A stretch of DNA of 64,000 nt, taken from assembly GCF_030269665.1 (NCBI RefSeq), contig NZ_BSTS01000012.1, forward strand, positions 124,001 through 188,000. The letters are read 5' to 3'. Shown here one piece after another: positions 1 to 7,426 of this stretch. Numbering within the stretch: position 1 is the first letter of the stretch; every line of letters starts with the position of its first letter. Under the pieces are notes generated by a model. The model was not told the DNA's origin and did no database searches. It saw nothing but the letters and a program-made list of their open reading frames with translations. The position numbers and the translations under genes were made by a program. Source of the DNA: Actinomycetospora sp. NBRC 106375 (GTDB lineage: Bacteria > Actinomycetota > Actinomycetes > Mycobacteriales > Pseudonocardiaceae).

Positions 1-173
1 GCCGGGCACTGCCACTTCCCGCCGGAGTGCGCCAGCTTGGCCGCGCCCAGCAGCTCGACGAGCCACTGGGCCGGGGAGCGCTGCTCACCCTCGCCGACGG
101 GGGGCACTGCGGCGACGTCCTCGCGCGCCGCGCGCATCAGCTCGCCGAGGGATCGGGGGTTGTTGTTGGTCAT
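1..173 (-). CDS. Primase-like replication protein, N-terminal fragment
   Basis: Partial gene running off the left edge. The ATG at 173-171 has a good ribosome site (GGAGG about 10 nt upstream). The 57 visible residues begin MTNNNPRSLGELMRAA and end with AKLAHSGGKWQCP. A Lys followed by Gly-x-Trp-x-Cys-Pro resembles the zinc-binding start of CHC2/Toprim-type primases of mobile elements (usual form W..CPAH.DR.PSL). Only one Cys is visible, so the zinc site and catalytic domain cannot be checked. It follows the RepA-like ATPase on the same strand, separated by the repeat array, which fits a replication module of an integrated element. Confidence 0.6.
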   Translation of the reverse strand, partial: MTNNNPRSLGELMRAAREDVAAVPPVGEGEQRSPAQWLVELLGAAKLAHSGGKWQCP

Positions 174-270
174 CGCCTTGGTCCTCCGATCCTCTGGTCT
201 CTGGTCACCCCTGAACCGACACCCCGCTTCGCTAGGGGTGTGTCAGTTGGTTCAGTTGAGGGGCAAGATC

Positions 271-364
271 GTTTCACCAGCGTTTCAGCGCGTGTCAGTG
301 CAGGTCATGGGCGTGTCAGTGCGTTTCAGAAGGCTCCCTTGCGAACGTGTCAGGGACGTTTCAG
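271..364. repeat. Iteron-like array of GTKTCAG heptamers
   Basis: GTGTCAG or GTTTCAG occurs at 282, 292, 313, 323, 347 and 358, with a variant GTTTCAC at 271 and another GTGTCAG at 240. Start-to-start spacings of 11, 10, 21, 10, 24 and 11 bp are close to multiples of one helical turn. GCGTGTCAGTGC is repeated exactly at 290-301 and 311-322. All copies point the same way. The array fills the non-coding gap between a RepA-like ATPase and a primase-like gene, which is where iterons of a replication origin would be expected. An operator for the downstream gene is the alternative. Confidence 0.6.
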
Positions 365-403
365 TTGATCTTGTTGGAACGGTTACTGAACCGGGCATAG
401 CGG

Positions 404-1684
404 TCATTCGGCCAGCGCTCCCAGGGTGCGGGTGACCGGGACGTCCGGCCCGGTCCAGACGTGCCGCGCGGTGGCGCTGCCGGTGTCGGGCGCGACGTCG
501 ATCAACTTCTCGGAGATCAGCCGCGACCACGCCCGGCGCACCGACGACTTGTGGTGCTTCCCGGCGTTCTCCGGCGCCAGCGCGGCGATGGCCTCGGCCA
601 GGGTGAGCCCCACCCAGCCGGGGTCGGCCTGCGTCGGCGAGGCTGCGTAGGACATCAGCAGGGCGAGGTCGCGCACGCTGGTCTTGCCGTCTCCGGCCTC
701 GGCCAGCCGCTCCACCTGCTCGGGCAGCGTGCGCAGAGCGCGCCGCCAGATCGGCCCCAGCGCGTCGTCCTCGTCGTCGCGCATCGCCTCGGGCGGGACT
801 TCCGCGGGCACCACGACCGCGTTGGGCGCGACCGGGATGAGGTCCCACGACCAGCGACGGCCGTCCTCGGCGTTCGCCTTGTCCTTGGCGATCTCCGCGA
901 CGATCGGCCCGTTGCGGCGCGGGCGGTGACACACCACGGCGTCGTCCATCCCGGCGAGCAGCGCCGTCGAGCCCCGCGGCCTGGTCCCGTCGGCGAGACC
1001 GACGTGGTCGATGAGCAGCACGCAGGCGTCGTCGCCCGCGTCGCGCAGGACGTCCATCGCCTCGCCCAGCGCGGCGTTGTCGGAGGGGCTGTTCTCCTCG
1101 CCGACCATCAGCAGGTTCTTCGTGTCCAGCACGATCAGCTTGGCCCCGACCTCGCGGACCTTCGCGGCCAGCCCGTCGGTGGCCTCCTTGACCATCGGCA
1201 CGCGCTCGGTCACCGCGAAGAAGTAGCCCTGGAGGTCCGCCCAGCGGCGACCGTGGTGGTTCAGCCACGCCTCGACGCGCGGGACGTTGACCCGCTGGCC
1301 CTCGGCCATCAGATAGACCACGGCGGCCCGCTTGACCTTCTGGCCGCGCCAGTCCGTGCCGGTGGCGACGCACAGCGCGGCGTCCATCGCGACGAACGAC
1401 TTTCCGGCCCGGCTCGGGCCGAACATCACTGCGCGGGAGTCGACGTGCAGCAGACCGGGGATCAGGTACTCCGGCCGGGGCTGCGTCGCGAACTGCTCGG
1501 CGTCGAGCCACGCCAGCGGCGGCGCGCTGAGCGCCGCGACGATCTGGTCTGCCCGGCGGTTGATCATCTTGTCGAGCGCGGCCTGCTTGGCACGGGTCTC
1601 GAAGGCCAGCTCATCCGCAGAGGACTGCTCGTCGTCGTCGTAGCCGTCGCCGTCGGAGACGCTGCGCAGCGGCGTGACGTTCAT
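404..1684 (-). CDS. RepA-like AAA ATPase (hexameric helicase family)
   Basis: A 426-residue P-loop ATPase of the RepA/AAA_25 type found in plasmids, phages and integrative elements. The first 60 residues are acidic and charged. Walker A is GPSRAGKS at residues 89-96, Walker B LIVLD at 183-187, and a second hydrophobic-acidic strand LLIDHVG lies near 223-229, as in RecA-fold helicases. The last 120 residues (from about 300) look like a winged-helix tail. A perfect inverted repeat overlaps the ATG and no strong Shine-Dalgarno is visible. Next to a primase-like gene and an iteron-like array, a role as replicative helicase of the element is likely; a non-replicative ATPase cannot be excluded. Confidence 0.75.
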   Translation of the reverse strand: MNVTPLRSVSDGDGYDDDEQSSADELAFETRAKQAALDKMINRRADQIVAALSAPPLAWLDAEQFATQPRPEYLIPGLLHVDSRAVMFGPSRAGKSFVAMDAALCVATGTDWRGQKVKRAAVVYLMAEGQRVNVPRVEAWLNHHGRRWADLQGYFFAVTERVPMVKEATDGLAAKVREVGAKLIVLDTKNLLMVGEENSPSDNAALGEAMDVLRDAGDDACVLLIDHVGLADGTRPRGSTALLAGMDDAVVCHRPRRNGPIVAEIAKDKANAEDGRRWSWDLIPVAPNAVVVPAEVPPEAMRDDEDDALGPIWRRALRTLPEQVERLAEAGDGKTSVRDLALLMSYAASPTQADPGWVGLTLAEAIAALAPENAGKHHKSSVRRAWSRLISEKLIDVAPDTGSATARHVWTGPDVPVTRTLGALAE

Positions 1685-1700
1685 CGGGTCACGACCCGAT
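1683..1700. promoter_or_regulatory. Inverted repeat over the RepA-like start codon
   Basis: ATCGGGTC, a 2-nt spacer, then GACCCGAT form a perfect 8-bp inverted repeat whose left end overlaps the ATG at 1682-1684. It could be an operator, or a hairpin in the mRNA leader hiding the start. No experimental or family support is visible. Confidence 0.4.
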
Positions 1701-1776
1701 CACGCGGTGACGTTGTGGCAATTGTCGGAGCGTCGTGCGATTCTGTAAGCATGGCCCCTCCGATCTAGGGGTCAGC

Positions 1777-1820
1777 GCGAGAGAGACCGGGTCCGGCTGG
1801 GGAGCTGCCCGGTCTTTCGC
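1777..1820. terminator. GC-rich hairpin, possible terminator
   Basis: AGACCGGG (1784-1791) pairs with CCCGGTCT (1808-1815) across a 16-nt loop. The stem extends outward through GCGA/TCGC flanks with one bulge. A short T run follows on the plus strand. It lies in the 152-bp gap between the 93-residue protein gene and the RepA-like gene, both on the minus strand, and may end transcription of the first. Confidence 0.4.
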
Positions 1821-1836
1821 GTATCCGGGTGAGTGA

Positions 1837-2118
1837 TCAGGCGCTCTCGGCGGCGGCGGCCTCGCGCTCGTCGCGGGCCTTGCGCCGCACGGCGGCCGAC
1901 CTCAGCGCGAGTCGAGCGAAGTGGGCCTTGCGCAGGTGCTCGGCGCGCTGAGCGCGCTCGGCGGCGGGCAAGGTGCCCTCGGGGTCGACCTGGCGCTCGA
2001 AGCTGGCCATGAGCGCGTCGCGAGCAGGCGCGGTACGCGCGGAACGGTCGGGCGTGTTCGACCAGCTGGTGTGAGCAGCGACCTGGGCGATCAGGCGACG
2101 CTCCTCGGTGGAGGCCAT
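1837..2118 (-). CDS. Conserved small actinobacterial protein, function unknown
   Basis: 93 residues. The ATG at 2118 is preceded by GAAGGA. It belongs to a recognisable but uncharacterised actinobacterial family with the layout LxAxxAxHTSW, TARTAPAR, FExxVDPxGTLP and a basic, Ala-rich C-terminal helix (HFARLALRSAAVRRKA). These short proteins often sit in mobile elements or near integrases (from memory). No catalytic motif, membrane segment or signal peptide is visible. Here it lies between the integrase and the RepA-like gene, all on one strand, so it is probably part of the same element. Confidence 0.7.
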   Translation of the reverse strand: MASTEERRLIAQVAAHTSWSNTPDRSARTAPARDALMASFERQVDPEGTLPAAERAQRAEHLRKAHFARLALRSAAVRRKARDEREAAAAESA

Positions 2119-2222
2119 AGCAGCGAGTCCTTCGGCGGGGTGTGGACGGTGATCGCCCTCGCCCGTCTCACTGCTGGCGCTCGCTGCTCTCCGCGAGGAC
2201 TGCCCCGATTAGATCACGAAGC

Positions 2223-2291
2223 ACAGCGCTTTTCAATTCTGCGCTGTAATCTCCGGAATTGTCTGTTAGTGACTGAGTGACTAACTGACAG
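2223..2291. repeat. Two inverted repeats in an AT-richer gap after the integrase
   Basis: ACAGCGC (2223-2229) and GCGCTGT (2241-2247) form a perfect 7-bp stem with an AT-rich loop. A second, imperfect palindrome, CTGTtAGT...ACTaACtGACAG, spans 2263-2291 and ends seven bases before the integrase stop codon. The stretch is clearly less GC-rich than its surroundings. It may be the integrase terminator, a recombination-associated site or an operator. Confidence 0.4.
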
Positions 2292-2297
2292 AATCGT

Positions 2298-3209
2298 TTA
2301 CACGCGGTCTCCGCGGCCGAGTCGCCGGGCGGAATCGCGGGCGCGCTCGTCGGCGGCGCTGGCCCCGTAGCGGCGGACCATCGTCGGCGAGCGCCACCCG
2401 GCCAGCCGCTCCACGTCGCCCTCGTTCGCGCCGTGGGCGAGCAGGTCGTGGGCGAAGGTGTGCCGGAACTGGTGGGGGTGCAGTGGGGAGAGCCCGGCCA
2501 GCGCGCAGCGGCGCCGGATCATCTCGGCAAGCCCGCCGCCGGAGAGCCGCCACCCGCTCGGCCCGCGCCGCGTGGTCACGAACAGCGCCGGGCTCTCGGT
2601 CCCGGAGTGCTTCGCGCGAGCACGCAGGTAGCGCCGTAGTGCCAGCGCGGTCTTGCCGCCGAAGGGGACGATCCGCGGCCGGGAGCCCTTGGTCCGGCGC
2701 AGCGTGATCTCTTGCGCGCGGAGGTCGACGTCGGCGACGTCGATGCCGACGACCTCGGCCCGGCGGGCGCCGGTGTCGAGCAGGACGCGAATCAGCGCCG
2801 TGTCCCGCAGGTCGACGAACGCGCGGCCCTCGCAGGCACGCAGCAGTGACGCGAGATCGTCGTCATGGACAACCGGCACGATCGGCGGCTCGACCGCGGG
2901 CAGCTCGACCTTCGCCGCCGGGTTGCCCTCGATCACGCCCTCGTCGGCGAGGTAGCTCAGGAACAGCCGCAGGCTGATCAGCCGCACGCGCCGGGTGGCC
3001 TTGCTGCGGCCCTGCTCGACCAGCTGGCGCGACCAGCCCTGCACGTGGCGGGCGGTGATCTCGCTCGGGTCGGTCAGCTCGGGATGCGACGCCGCGAGGT
3101 AGGTGGCGAACTGGTCGACGCCGCGGCGGTACACGCGACGGGTCTCCTCGGACACCTCGGTCAGGGTCAGGGACCACTCGTCAGCAAGATCGGCCAGCTC
3201 GTCGCGCAC
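2298..3209 (-). CDS. Tyrosine recombinase/integrase (XerC/D-like)
   Basis: A 303-residue site-specific recombinase. Residues 1-105 form the SAM-like N-terminal DNA-binding domain ([16 protein letters not shown]). The catalytic domain carries the pentad: R149 in TGARRAE, K174 in [10 protein letters not shown]246 and R249 in [10 protein letters not shown]272 in AGWRSP in place of the second His, and the nucleophile Y281 in VRRYG. All residues are present, so the enzyme looks functional. The start is GTG at 3209. TAACCT at 3216-3221, 6 nt upstream, suggests a leaderless mRNA. It marks the right edge of the element, because chromosomal-type genes begin 64 bp further on. No tRNA or obvious att duplication is visible nearby. 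Confidence 0.92.
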   Translation of the reverse strand: MRDELADLADEWSLTLTEVSEETRRVYRRGVDQFATYLAASHPELTDPSEITARHVQGWSRQLVEQGRSKATRRVRLISLRLFLSYLADEGVIEGNPAAKVELPAVEPPIVPVVHDDDLASLLRACEGRAFVDLRDTALIRVLLDTGARRAEVVGIDVADVDLRAQEITLRRTKGSRPRIVPFGGKTALALRRYLRARAKHSGTESPALFVTTRRGPSGWRLSGGGLAEMIRRRCALAGLSPLHPHQFRHTFAHDLLAHGANEGDVERLAGWRSPTMVRRYGASAADERARDSARRLGRGDRV

Positions 3210-3215
3210 GGGTGT

Positions 3216-3221
3216 AGGTTA
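3216..3221 (-). promoter_or_regulatory. Candidate -10 element of the integrase gene
   Basis: TAACCT on the minus strand ends 6 nt before the GTG start at 3209, which would place the transcription start at or next to the start codon. No clear -35 box is seen. Confidence 0.4.
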
Positions 3222-3272
3222 CCGTCACACGGAGCGCTGTGCGGAACCGTCGATCCGAGAGGAGGTCCGCCG

Positions 3273-4049
3273 ATGGCGAACATCGCCGCAGGTCAAGCGG
3301 CTAGCTTGCCGTTGACTGGAGAGCGCACCGTGCCCGATGTCTGTCACGAGAACTACTGGTTCCGGCGCCACGAGGCGGTCTACCTCGCGCTGGCGGCCCG
3401 GTGCGCGGACCTCGTCGTCCTCGACGCCGGGGTGGGTGAGGGATACGGGGCGGCGCTGCTCGCCTCGTCGGCGCGGCGGGTCGTCGCCCTCGAGCTGGAC
3501 GCGGCGGTGGCGGCGTACGTGCGGTCGCGGTACCGGTCGGTGGCCGTCGCCCGCGCGGACCTCCAGGTGCTGCCGCTGGCCGACCGCAGCGTCGACGCCG
3601 TCGTGACGCTGCAGGTGATCGAGCACCTGTGGGACCAGCCCGGCTTCCTCGCCGAGTGCGCGCGGGTCCTGCGGCCCGGCGGGCGGCTGTACTGCGCGAC
3701 GCCCAACCGCCTGACCTTCTCGCCGGGCGCCGGCCCCGAGGACCGCCCGCTCAACCCGTTCCACACCCGGGAGCTGACCGGGTCCGAGCTGGCGTCGCTG
3801 GTGACGTCCGCCGGGCTCGCCGTGGAGTCGCTGCTCGGGCTGCACCACGGCCCGGCCCTGCGCGTCCTCGACGCGCGCCACGGGGGGTCGCTGGTCGACG
3901 CGCAGGTGGCGCTGGCGCTGTCCGGCGAGGTGTGGCCGGAGTCGCTGGCGGCCGACGTCGCCGCGGTGACCGCCGCCGACTTCGACCTGCGCGCCGACGA
4001 CCTCGACACCTCGCTGGACCTGCTCGTCACGGCGGTGCGGCCCGGCTGA
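3273..4049 (+). CDS. SAM-dependent methyltransferase (Rv3030-like)
   Basis: 258 residues. ATG at 3273 follows a strong GAGGAGG ribosome site. Class I Rossmann methyltransferase: motif I LDAGVGEGYG, acidic motif II VALELD, motif III ADLQVLPLADRSVD, then VVTLQVIEHL and ARVLRPGGRLYCATPN. It heads the order methyltransferase, GH57 branching enzyme, GT4 transferase, which matches Rv3030-Rv3031-Rv3032 of M. tuberculosis, genes associated with methylglucose lipopolysaccharide (MGLP). By synteny it may O-methylate the polysaccharide. The substrate is inferred from context only. It could also be a generic small-molecule methyltransferase. Confidence 0.8.
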   Translation: MANIAAGQAASLPLTGERTVPDVCHENYWFRRHEAVYLALAARCADLVVLDAGVGEGYGAALLASSARRVVALELDAAVAAYVRSRYRSVAVARADLQVLPLADRSVDAVVTLQVIEHLWDQPGFLAECARVLRPGGRLYCATPNRLTFSPGAGPEDRPLNPFHTRELTGSELASLVTSAGLAVESLLGLHHGPALRVLDARHGGSLVDAQVALALSGEVWPESLAADVAAVTAADFDLRADDLDTSLDLLVTAVRPG

Positions 4050-4463
4050 GGTCGGGGCGGGTGTTCGAGCGATGCGGCTTTGCTGGCGTGTGACGCCAGG
4101 ATCGCCACATGCTCGCCGGCGCGACACGCCGAGGCGGGCCGGGACCGGGGCGAGCCGGGACCTGGGCGCGCGCCGCGAGCAGCACGTTCCGCAGGGCGAG
4201 ACCCTCGATGATCATGCGAAAGGTGCCCCTCGCCGCCGCGCCGGGGCGCACCCGGACCCGCACCCACACGCGAGAAGCACCTTCCGCAGCTCGCGAGGCC
4301 CGATGATCATGCGGAACGTGTCCCTTGCCGCCGGAGCCCGCGGCGCCGGCGACCGGCGCCTCCCGCCCTCCTGAGCGACCGGAGGGCCCCTTCGCTCGGA
4401 ACCGCCGCCCGGGGCCCGTGCGAGACTCGGCGCCCCGGCAGGGGGCGACGAGAGGGAGCGTGG
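4050..4463. repeat. 414-bp gap filled with palindromic repeats
   Basis: No gene is convincing here. CTGGCGT/ACGCCAG (4083-4089 with 4093-4099) is the core of a longer imperfect palindrome at about 4063-4115. Two copies of a roughly 60-bp element follow at about 4174-4239 and 4270-4333. In the first, GCACGTTCCGCA (4182-4193) pairs with TGCGAAAGGTGC (4215-4226). In the second, GCACCTTCCGCA (4277-4288) pairs with TGCGGAACGTGT (4310-4321). Both share ATGATCATGCG before the right arm. The last 120 bp hold nothing recognisable beyond the ribosome site of the next gene. Confidence 0.65.
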
Positions 4464-6020
4464 TTGAGCAGGGAACCGGTGGGCACCTTCTGCCTCGTCC
4501 TGCACTCGCACCTGCCGTGGCTGATGCGCCACGGCGCCTGGCCCGTCGGCGAGGACTGGCTCTACCAGGCGTGGGCGCACGCGTACCTCCCCGTCGTCGA
4601 GACCCTCGAGCGGCTCGCGTCCCGGGGCCACCGCGACGTCCTGACGCTCGGCGTGACCCCGGTGCTCGCCGCGCAGCTCGACCACCCCGCGGCGCTGCGC
4701 GCGATGCACACGTGGCTCGCCGACTGGCAGCTGCGGGCGCACGAAGCACACCGGACGGACCCGGCGCTGGCCACCCGCGAGCACCGGGCGGCCGCCCACG
4801 CGCTGGAGGTCTTCGAGCGCGACTGGCGGCACGGGGCGTCACCGGTCTTCCGGCGCCTGGCGGACGCCGGGGTCGTCGAGCTCCTCGGCGGACCGGCCAC
4901 CCACCCCTTCGCCCCCCTGCTGCCCGGGCGCGTGCGCCGCTTCCTGCTCGACGCCGGGCTGCGCGACGCGTCGCTGCGCCTGGGTCGGCGCCCCGCGGGC
5001 ATCTGGGCGCCGGAGTGCGGCTACGCGCCCGGCCTGGAGCACGACTACGCCGCCGCCGGCGTCGAGCGCTTCCTCGTCGACGGCCCGGCGCTGCGCGGCG
5101 ACACCGCGGCCGCGCACCCGGTCGACGGCACCGACGTCGTGGCGTTCGGGCGGGATCTCGAGGTGACCTACCGCGTGTGGTCCCCGCGCGCGAGCTACCC
5201 GGGCGGCCCGGACTACCGCGACTTCCACACCTTCGACCACGCCACCGGGCTCAAGCCCGCCCGGGTCACGGGCCGGCGGGTGGCGCCCGGGGACAAAAAG
5301 CCGTACGACCCGGCGCGGGCCGCGGCGGCGGTCGCCCGCGACGCCGCGGACTTCGTCGGCGTGGTGCGGCGCCGCCTGGAGGACCTGCGGGACGGCCGCG
5401 GGCGCCCGGGGCTCGTGGTGTCCGCGTTCGACACCGAGCTGTTCGGGCACTGGTGGCACGAGGGCCCGGCGTGGCTCGAGGCCGTCCTGACCGCCCTGCC
5501 GGAGGCGGGCATCCGCGTCACCACGCTGCGCGGCGCGGTCGAGGCCGGGCACGTCGAGGAGCCGGTCGTGCTGCCCGCGTCGTCGTGGGGGTCGGGCAAG
5601 GACTGGCGCGTGTGGGACGGGTCCGGCGTGCGCGACCTCGTGGCCGACAACGCCGAGGTCGCCGACCGCCTGCTCGCCGCCGTCGACGGTGCGGCGCCGA
5701 CCGCGGGCCGCGACGCGACCCTCGACGCGCTGGCGACCCAGGCCGCGCTGGCCCTCTCGAGCGACTGGGCGTTCATGGTCACCAAGGACTCGGCCGCGCA
5801 CTACGCCCGCCGCCGCGCCGCCGAGCACCGCGACCGCGTCCGCGAGCTCACCGACCTCCTGCCCGCCGGCCGTCACGCCGAGGCAGCCGCCCGCGCGGCC
5901 GAGTTCGCGGCCCAGGACGACCTGTTCGGGCGCGTCGACGCCCGCGCGCTGCGCCGCCGCGACCCCGGTGACCGCCGCCGCGCCACCCCTCCCTACTCGG
6001 GAGTAGGGTCGCTCGCCTGA
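4464..6020 (+). CDS. GH57 1,4-alpha-glucan branching enzyme (Rv3031-like)
   Basis: 518 residues, the usual size for the actinobacterial GH57 branching enzymes. Conserved GH57 regions are in order: HSHLPW near 14-19, the nucleophile region GIWAPECGY with E184, and the acid region SAFDTELFGHWW with D323. A C-terminal helical part follows. It probably creates alpha-1,6 branches in a glucan or MGLP-type polymer. The neighbouring GT4 transferase and methyltransferase support this. The start is TTG at 4464 after GAGGGAG, or GTG at 4479. The window also encodes a GH13 GlgB, so two unrelated branching enzymes coexist, probably serving different polymers. Confidence 0.9.
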   Translation: MSREPVGTFCLVLHSHLPWLMRHGAWPVGEDWLYQAWAHAYLPVVETLERLASRGHRDVLTLGVTPVLAAQLDHPAALRAMHTWLADWQLRAHEAHRTDPALATREHRAAAHALEVFERDWRHGASPVFRRLADAGVVELLGGPATHPFAPLLPGRVRRFLLDAGLRDASLRLGRRPAGIWAPECGYAPGLEHDYAAAGVERFLVDGPALRGDTAAAHPVDGTDVVAFGRDLEVTYRVWSPRASYPGGPDYRDFHTFDHATGLKPARVTGRRVAPGDKKPYDPARAAAAVARDAADFVGVVRRRLEDLRDGRGRPGLVVSAFDTELFGHWWHEGPAWLEAVLTALPEAGIRVTTLRGAVEAGHVEEPVVLPASSWGSGKDWRVWDGSGVRDLVADNAEVADRLLAAVDGAAPTAGRDATLDALATQAALALSSDWAFMVTKDSAAHYARRRAAEHRDRVRELTDLLPAGRHAEAAARAAEFAAQDDLFGRVDARALRRRDPGDRRRATPPYSGVGSLA

Positions 6021-6024
6021 CTGG

Positions 6025-6094
6025 TCAGCGAAGCGCCCCTATCGGCGTGCTCCCCTCATCGACACTCAGAGCGTCCGTAACGGTACTTCGATCA
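6025..6094. repeat. Palindromic repeat family A, diverged longer copy
   Basis: Starts TCAGCGAAGCGCC and ends GGTACTTCGATCA, with the internal GACACTCAGAGCGTCCGTAA block of family A. It is about 19 bp longer than the 51-bp copies at 10587, 31696 and 51524. It fills most of the gap between the GH57 and GT4 genes, so an upstream ATG for GT4 at 6047 would lie inside the repeat and is unlikely. Confidence 0.7.
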
Positions 6095-6115
6095 TGGGTC
6101 GGGAAGGGGCCGCCG

Positions 6116-7390
6116 GTGCGGGTGCTGATGCTGTCCTGGGAATATCCGCCGGTCGTGGTCGGCGGGCTCGGCCGGCACGTGCACGCGCTCGCGACATCAC
6201 TCGCCGACGCCGGGCACGACGTCGTCGTCGTCGCCCGCCACCCGGCCGGCACCGACGCCGAGACGCACCCGACGACGCTCGAGCGCGCCGACGGCGTGCG
6301 CGTGCTGCGGGTCGGCGAGGACCCGCCGCACCTGGAGTTCGTGCGCGACCTCGTCGCCTGGACCCTCGGGCTCGGCCACGCGATGGTCCGCGGGACGGCG
6401 CCGCTGCTCCGGGAGTGGACCCCCGACGTCGTCCACGCCCACGACTGGCTGGTCGCCCACGCCGCCGTCGCGCTGGCCGAGCTCGCCGGCGTCCCGCTGG
6501 TCGCGACGGTGCACGCGACCGAGGCCGGGCGCCACGGCGGCTGGCTCTCCCAGCCCCTCAACCAGCAGGTGCACTCGGTGGAGTGGTGGCTCGCCCGCCG
6601 CGCAGACCGCGTCGTCACGTGTTCGGAGTCGATGCGCGCCGAGGTGGCGGGCCTGTTCGACCTCGACCCCGATGACGTCACGGTGATCCACAACGGCATC
6701 GACCCCGCCGGCTGGGTCCGCGGCACGCAGCGCCGCGGAGCTGCCGCGCCGGAGGCGCACCCCGGTGCGCCGACCCGGCCGGACGGACCCCCGACGCTGC
6801 TCTACCTCGGCCGCCTCGAGTGGGAGAAGGGCGTGCACGACCTCGTCGCCGCCCTCCCCGCGATCCGCCGGGCGCATCCCGGCACGCGGCTGCTGGTGGC
6901 CGGCACCGGATCGTGCGGCGACTGGCTCGCCGAGCGCGCCCGCGCCGCCCGCGTCCGCCGGTCGGTGCAGCTGCTCGGGCACGTCGACGACGCCGTGCTC
7001 CGCGACCTCCTCGCGACCGCCGACGCCGCCGTGCTCCCGAGCCGCTACGAGCCGTTCGGCATCACCGCGCTCGAGGCGGCGGCCGCCGGGGCGCCGCTGG
7101 TCGCGTCGCGGGCCGGCGGGCTGGGCGAGGTGGTCGTCGACGGGGTCACCGGTCTGTCCTTCGATCCCGGTGACGTCCCGGGTCTCGCCGCCGCGGTGAT
7201 CCGCTGCCTCGACGACCCGGCGGCCGCGCAGGAGCGCGCTCGCGCCGCCCGGGCCCGCCTCGACACCGACTTCGCCTGGCCGCGCATCGCCGCCGAGACC
7301 GCGGCCGTCTACGCCGCCGCGACACCCGGGCCGCCCCTGGCCCTCGGCCGCCCCAAGATCCCGTCAGGGAACGTCTTCGGCCTCACGTGA
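6116..7390 (+). CDS. GT4 glycosyltransferase (Rv3032-like glucosyltransferase)
   Basis: 424 residues from GTG at 6116, chosen because GGGAAGGGG precedes it and the N terminus VRVLMLSWEYPP is the classic start of the family; the longer ATG start falls in a palindromic repeat. GT-B fold: N-terminal GGLGRHVHAL loop, HAHDWL, then the C-terminal domain with LYLGRLEWEKG, and the nucleotide-sugar site EPFGITALEAAAAGAPLVAS containing the E-x7-E motif. By synteny it corresponds to Rv3032, an alpha-1,4-glucosyltransferase for MGLP and capsular glucan. Its stop codon TGA lies in a perfect palindrome shared with the convergent gene. Confidence 0.88.
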   Translation: MRVLMLSWEYPPVVVGGLGRHVHALATSLADAGHDVVVVARHPAGTDAETHPTTLERADGVRVLRVGEDPPHLEFVRDLVAWTLGLGHAMVRGTAPLLREWTPDVVHAHDWLVAHAAVALAELAGVPLVATVHATEAGRHGGWLSQPLNQQVHSVEWWLARRADRVVTCSESMRAEVAGLFDLDPDDVTVIHNGIDPAGWVRGTQRRGAAAPEAHPGAPTRPDGPPTLLYLGRLEWEKGVHDLVAALPAIRRAHPGTRLLVAGTGSCGDWLAERARAARVRRSVQLLGHVDDAVLRDLLATADAAVLPSRYEPFGITALEAAAAGAPLVASRAGGLGEVVVDGVTGLSFDPGDVPGLAAAVIRCLDDPAAAQERARAARARLDTDFAWPRIAAETAAVYAAATPGPPLALGRPKIPSGNVFGLT

Positions 7391-7426
7391 GCAGTTGGCG
7401 CCCCGGGAGGGGCGCCAACTGCTCAC
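7387..7426. terminator. Perfect palindrome family B between convergent genes
   Basis: GTGAGCAGTTGGCGCCCC (7387-7404), a 4-nt loop, and its exact reverse complement (7409-7426). It contains the TGA stops of both flanking convergent genes (7388-7390 plus strand, 7425-7423 minus strand). The 18-bp stem would act as a bidirectional terminator. A near-identical copy lies at 58240-58279. Confidence 0.8.

Noticed and set aside
461..1768. Long plus-strand open frame opposite the RepA-like gene
   Set aside because: Arg/Pro/Gly-rich translation without domains; the minus-strand frame has Walker A and B motifs. It is a high-GC shadow.
6047..6115. Upstream ATG start for the GT4 transferase
   Set aside because: The extra N-terminal residues are encoded by a palindromic repeat; GTG 6116 has a good ribosome site and the family N terminus.
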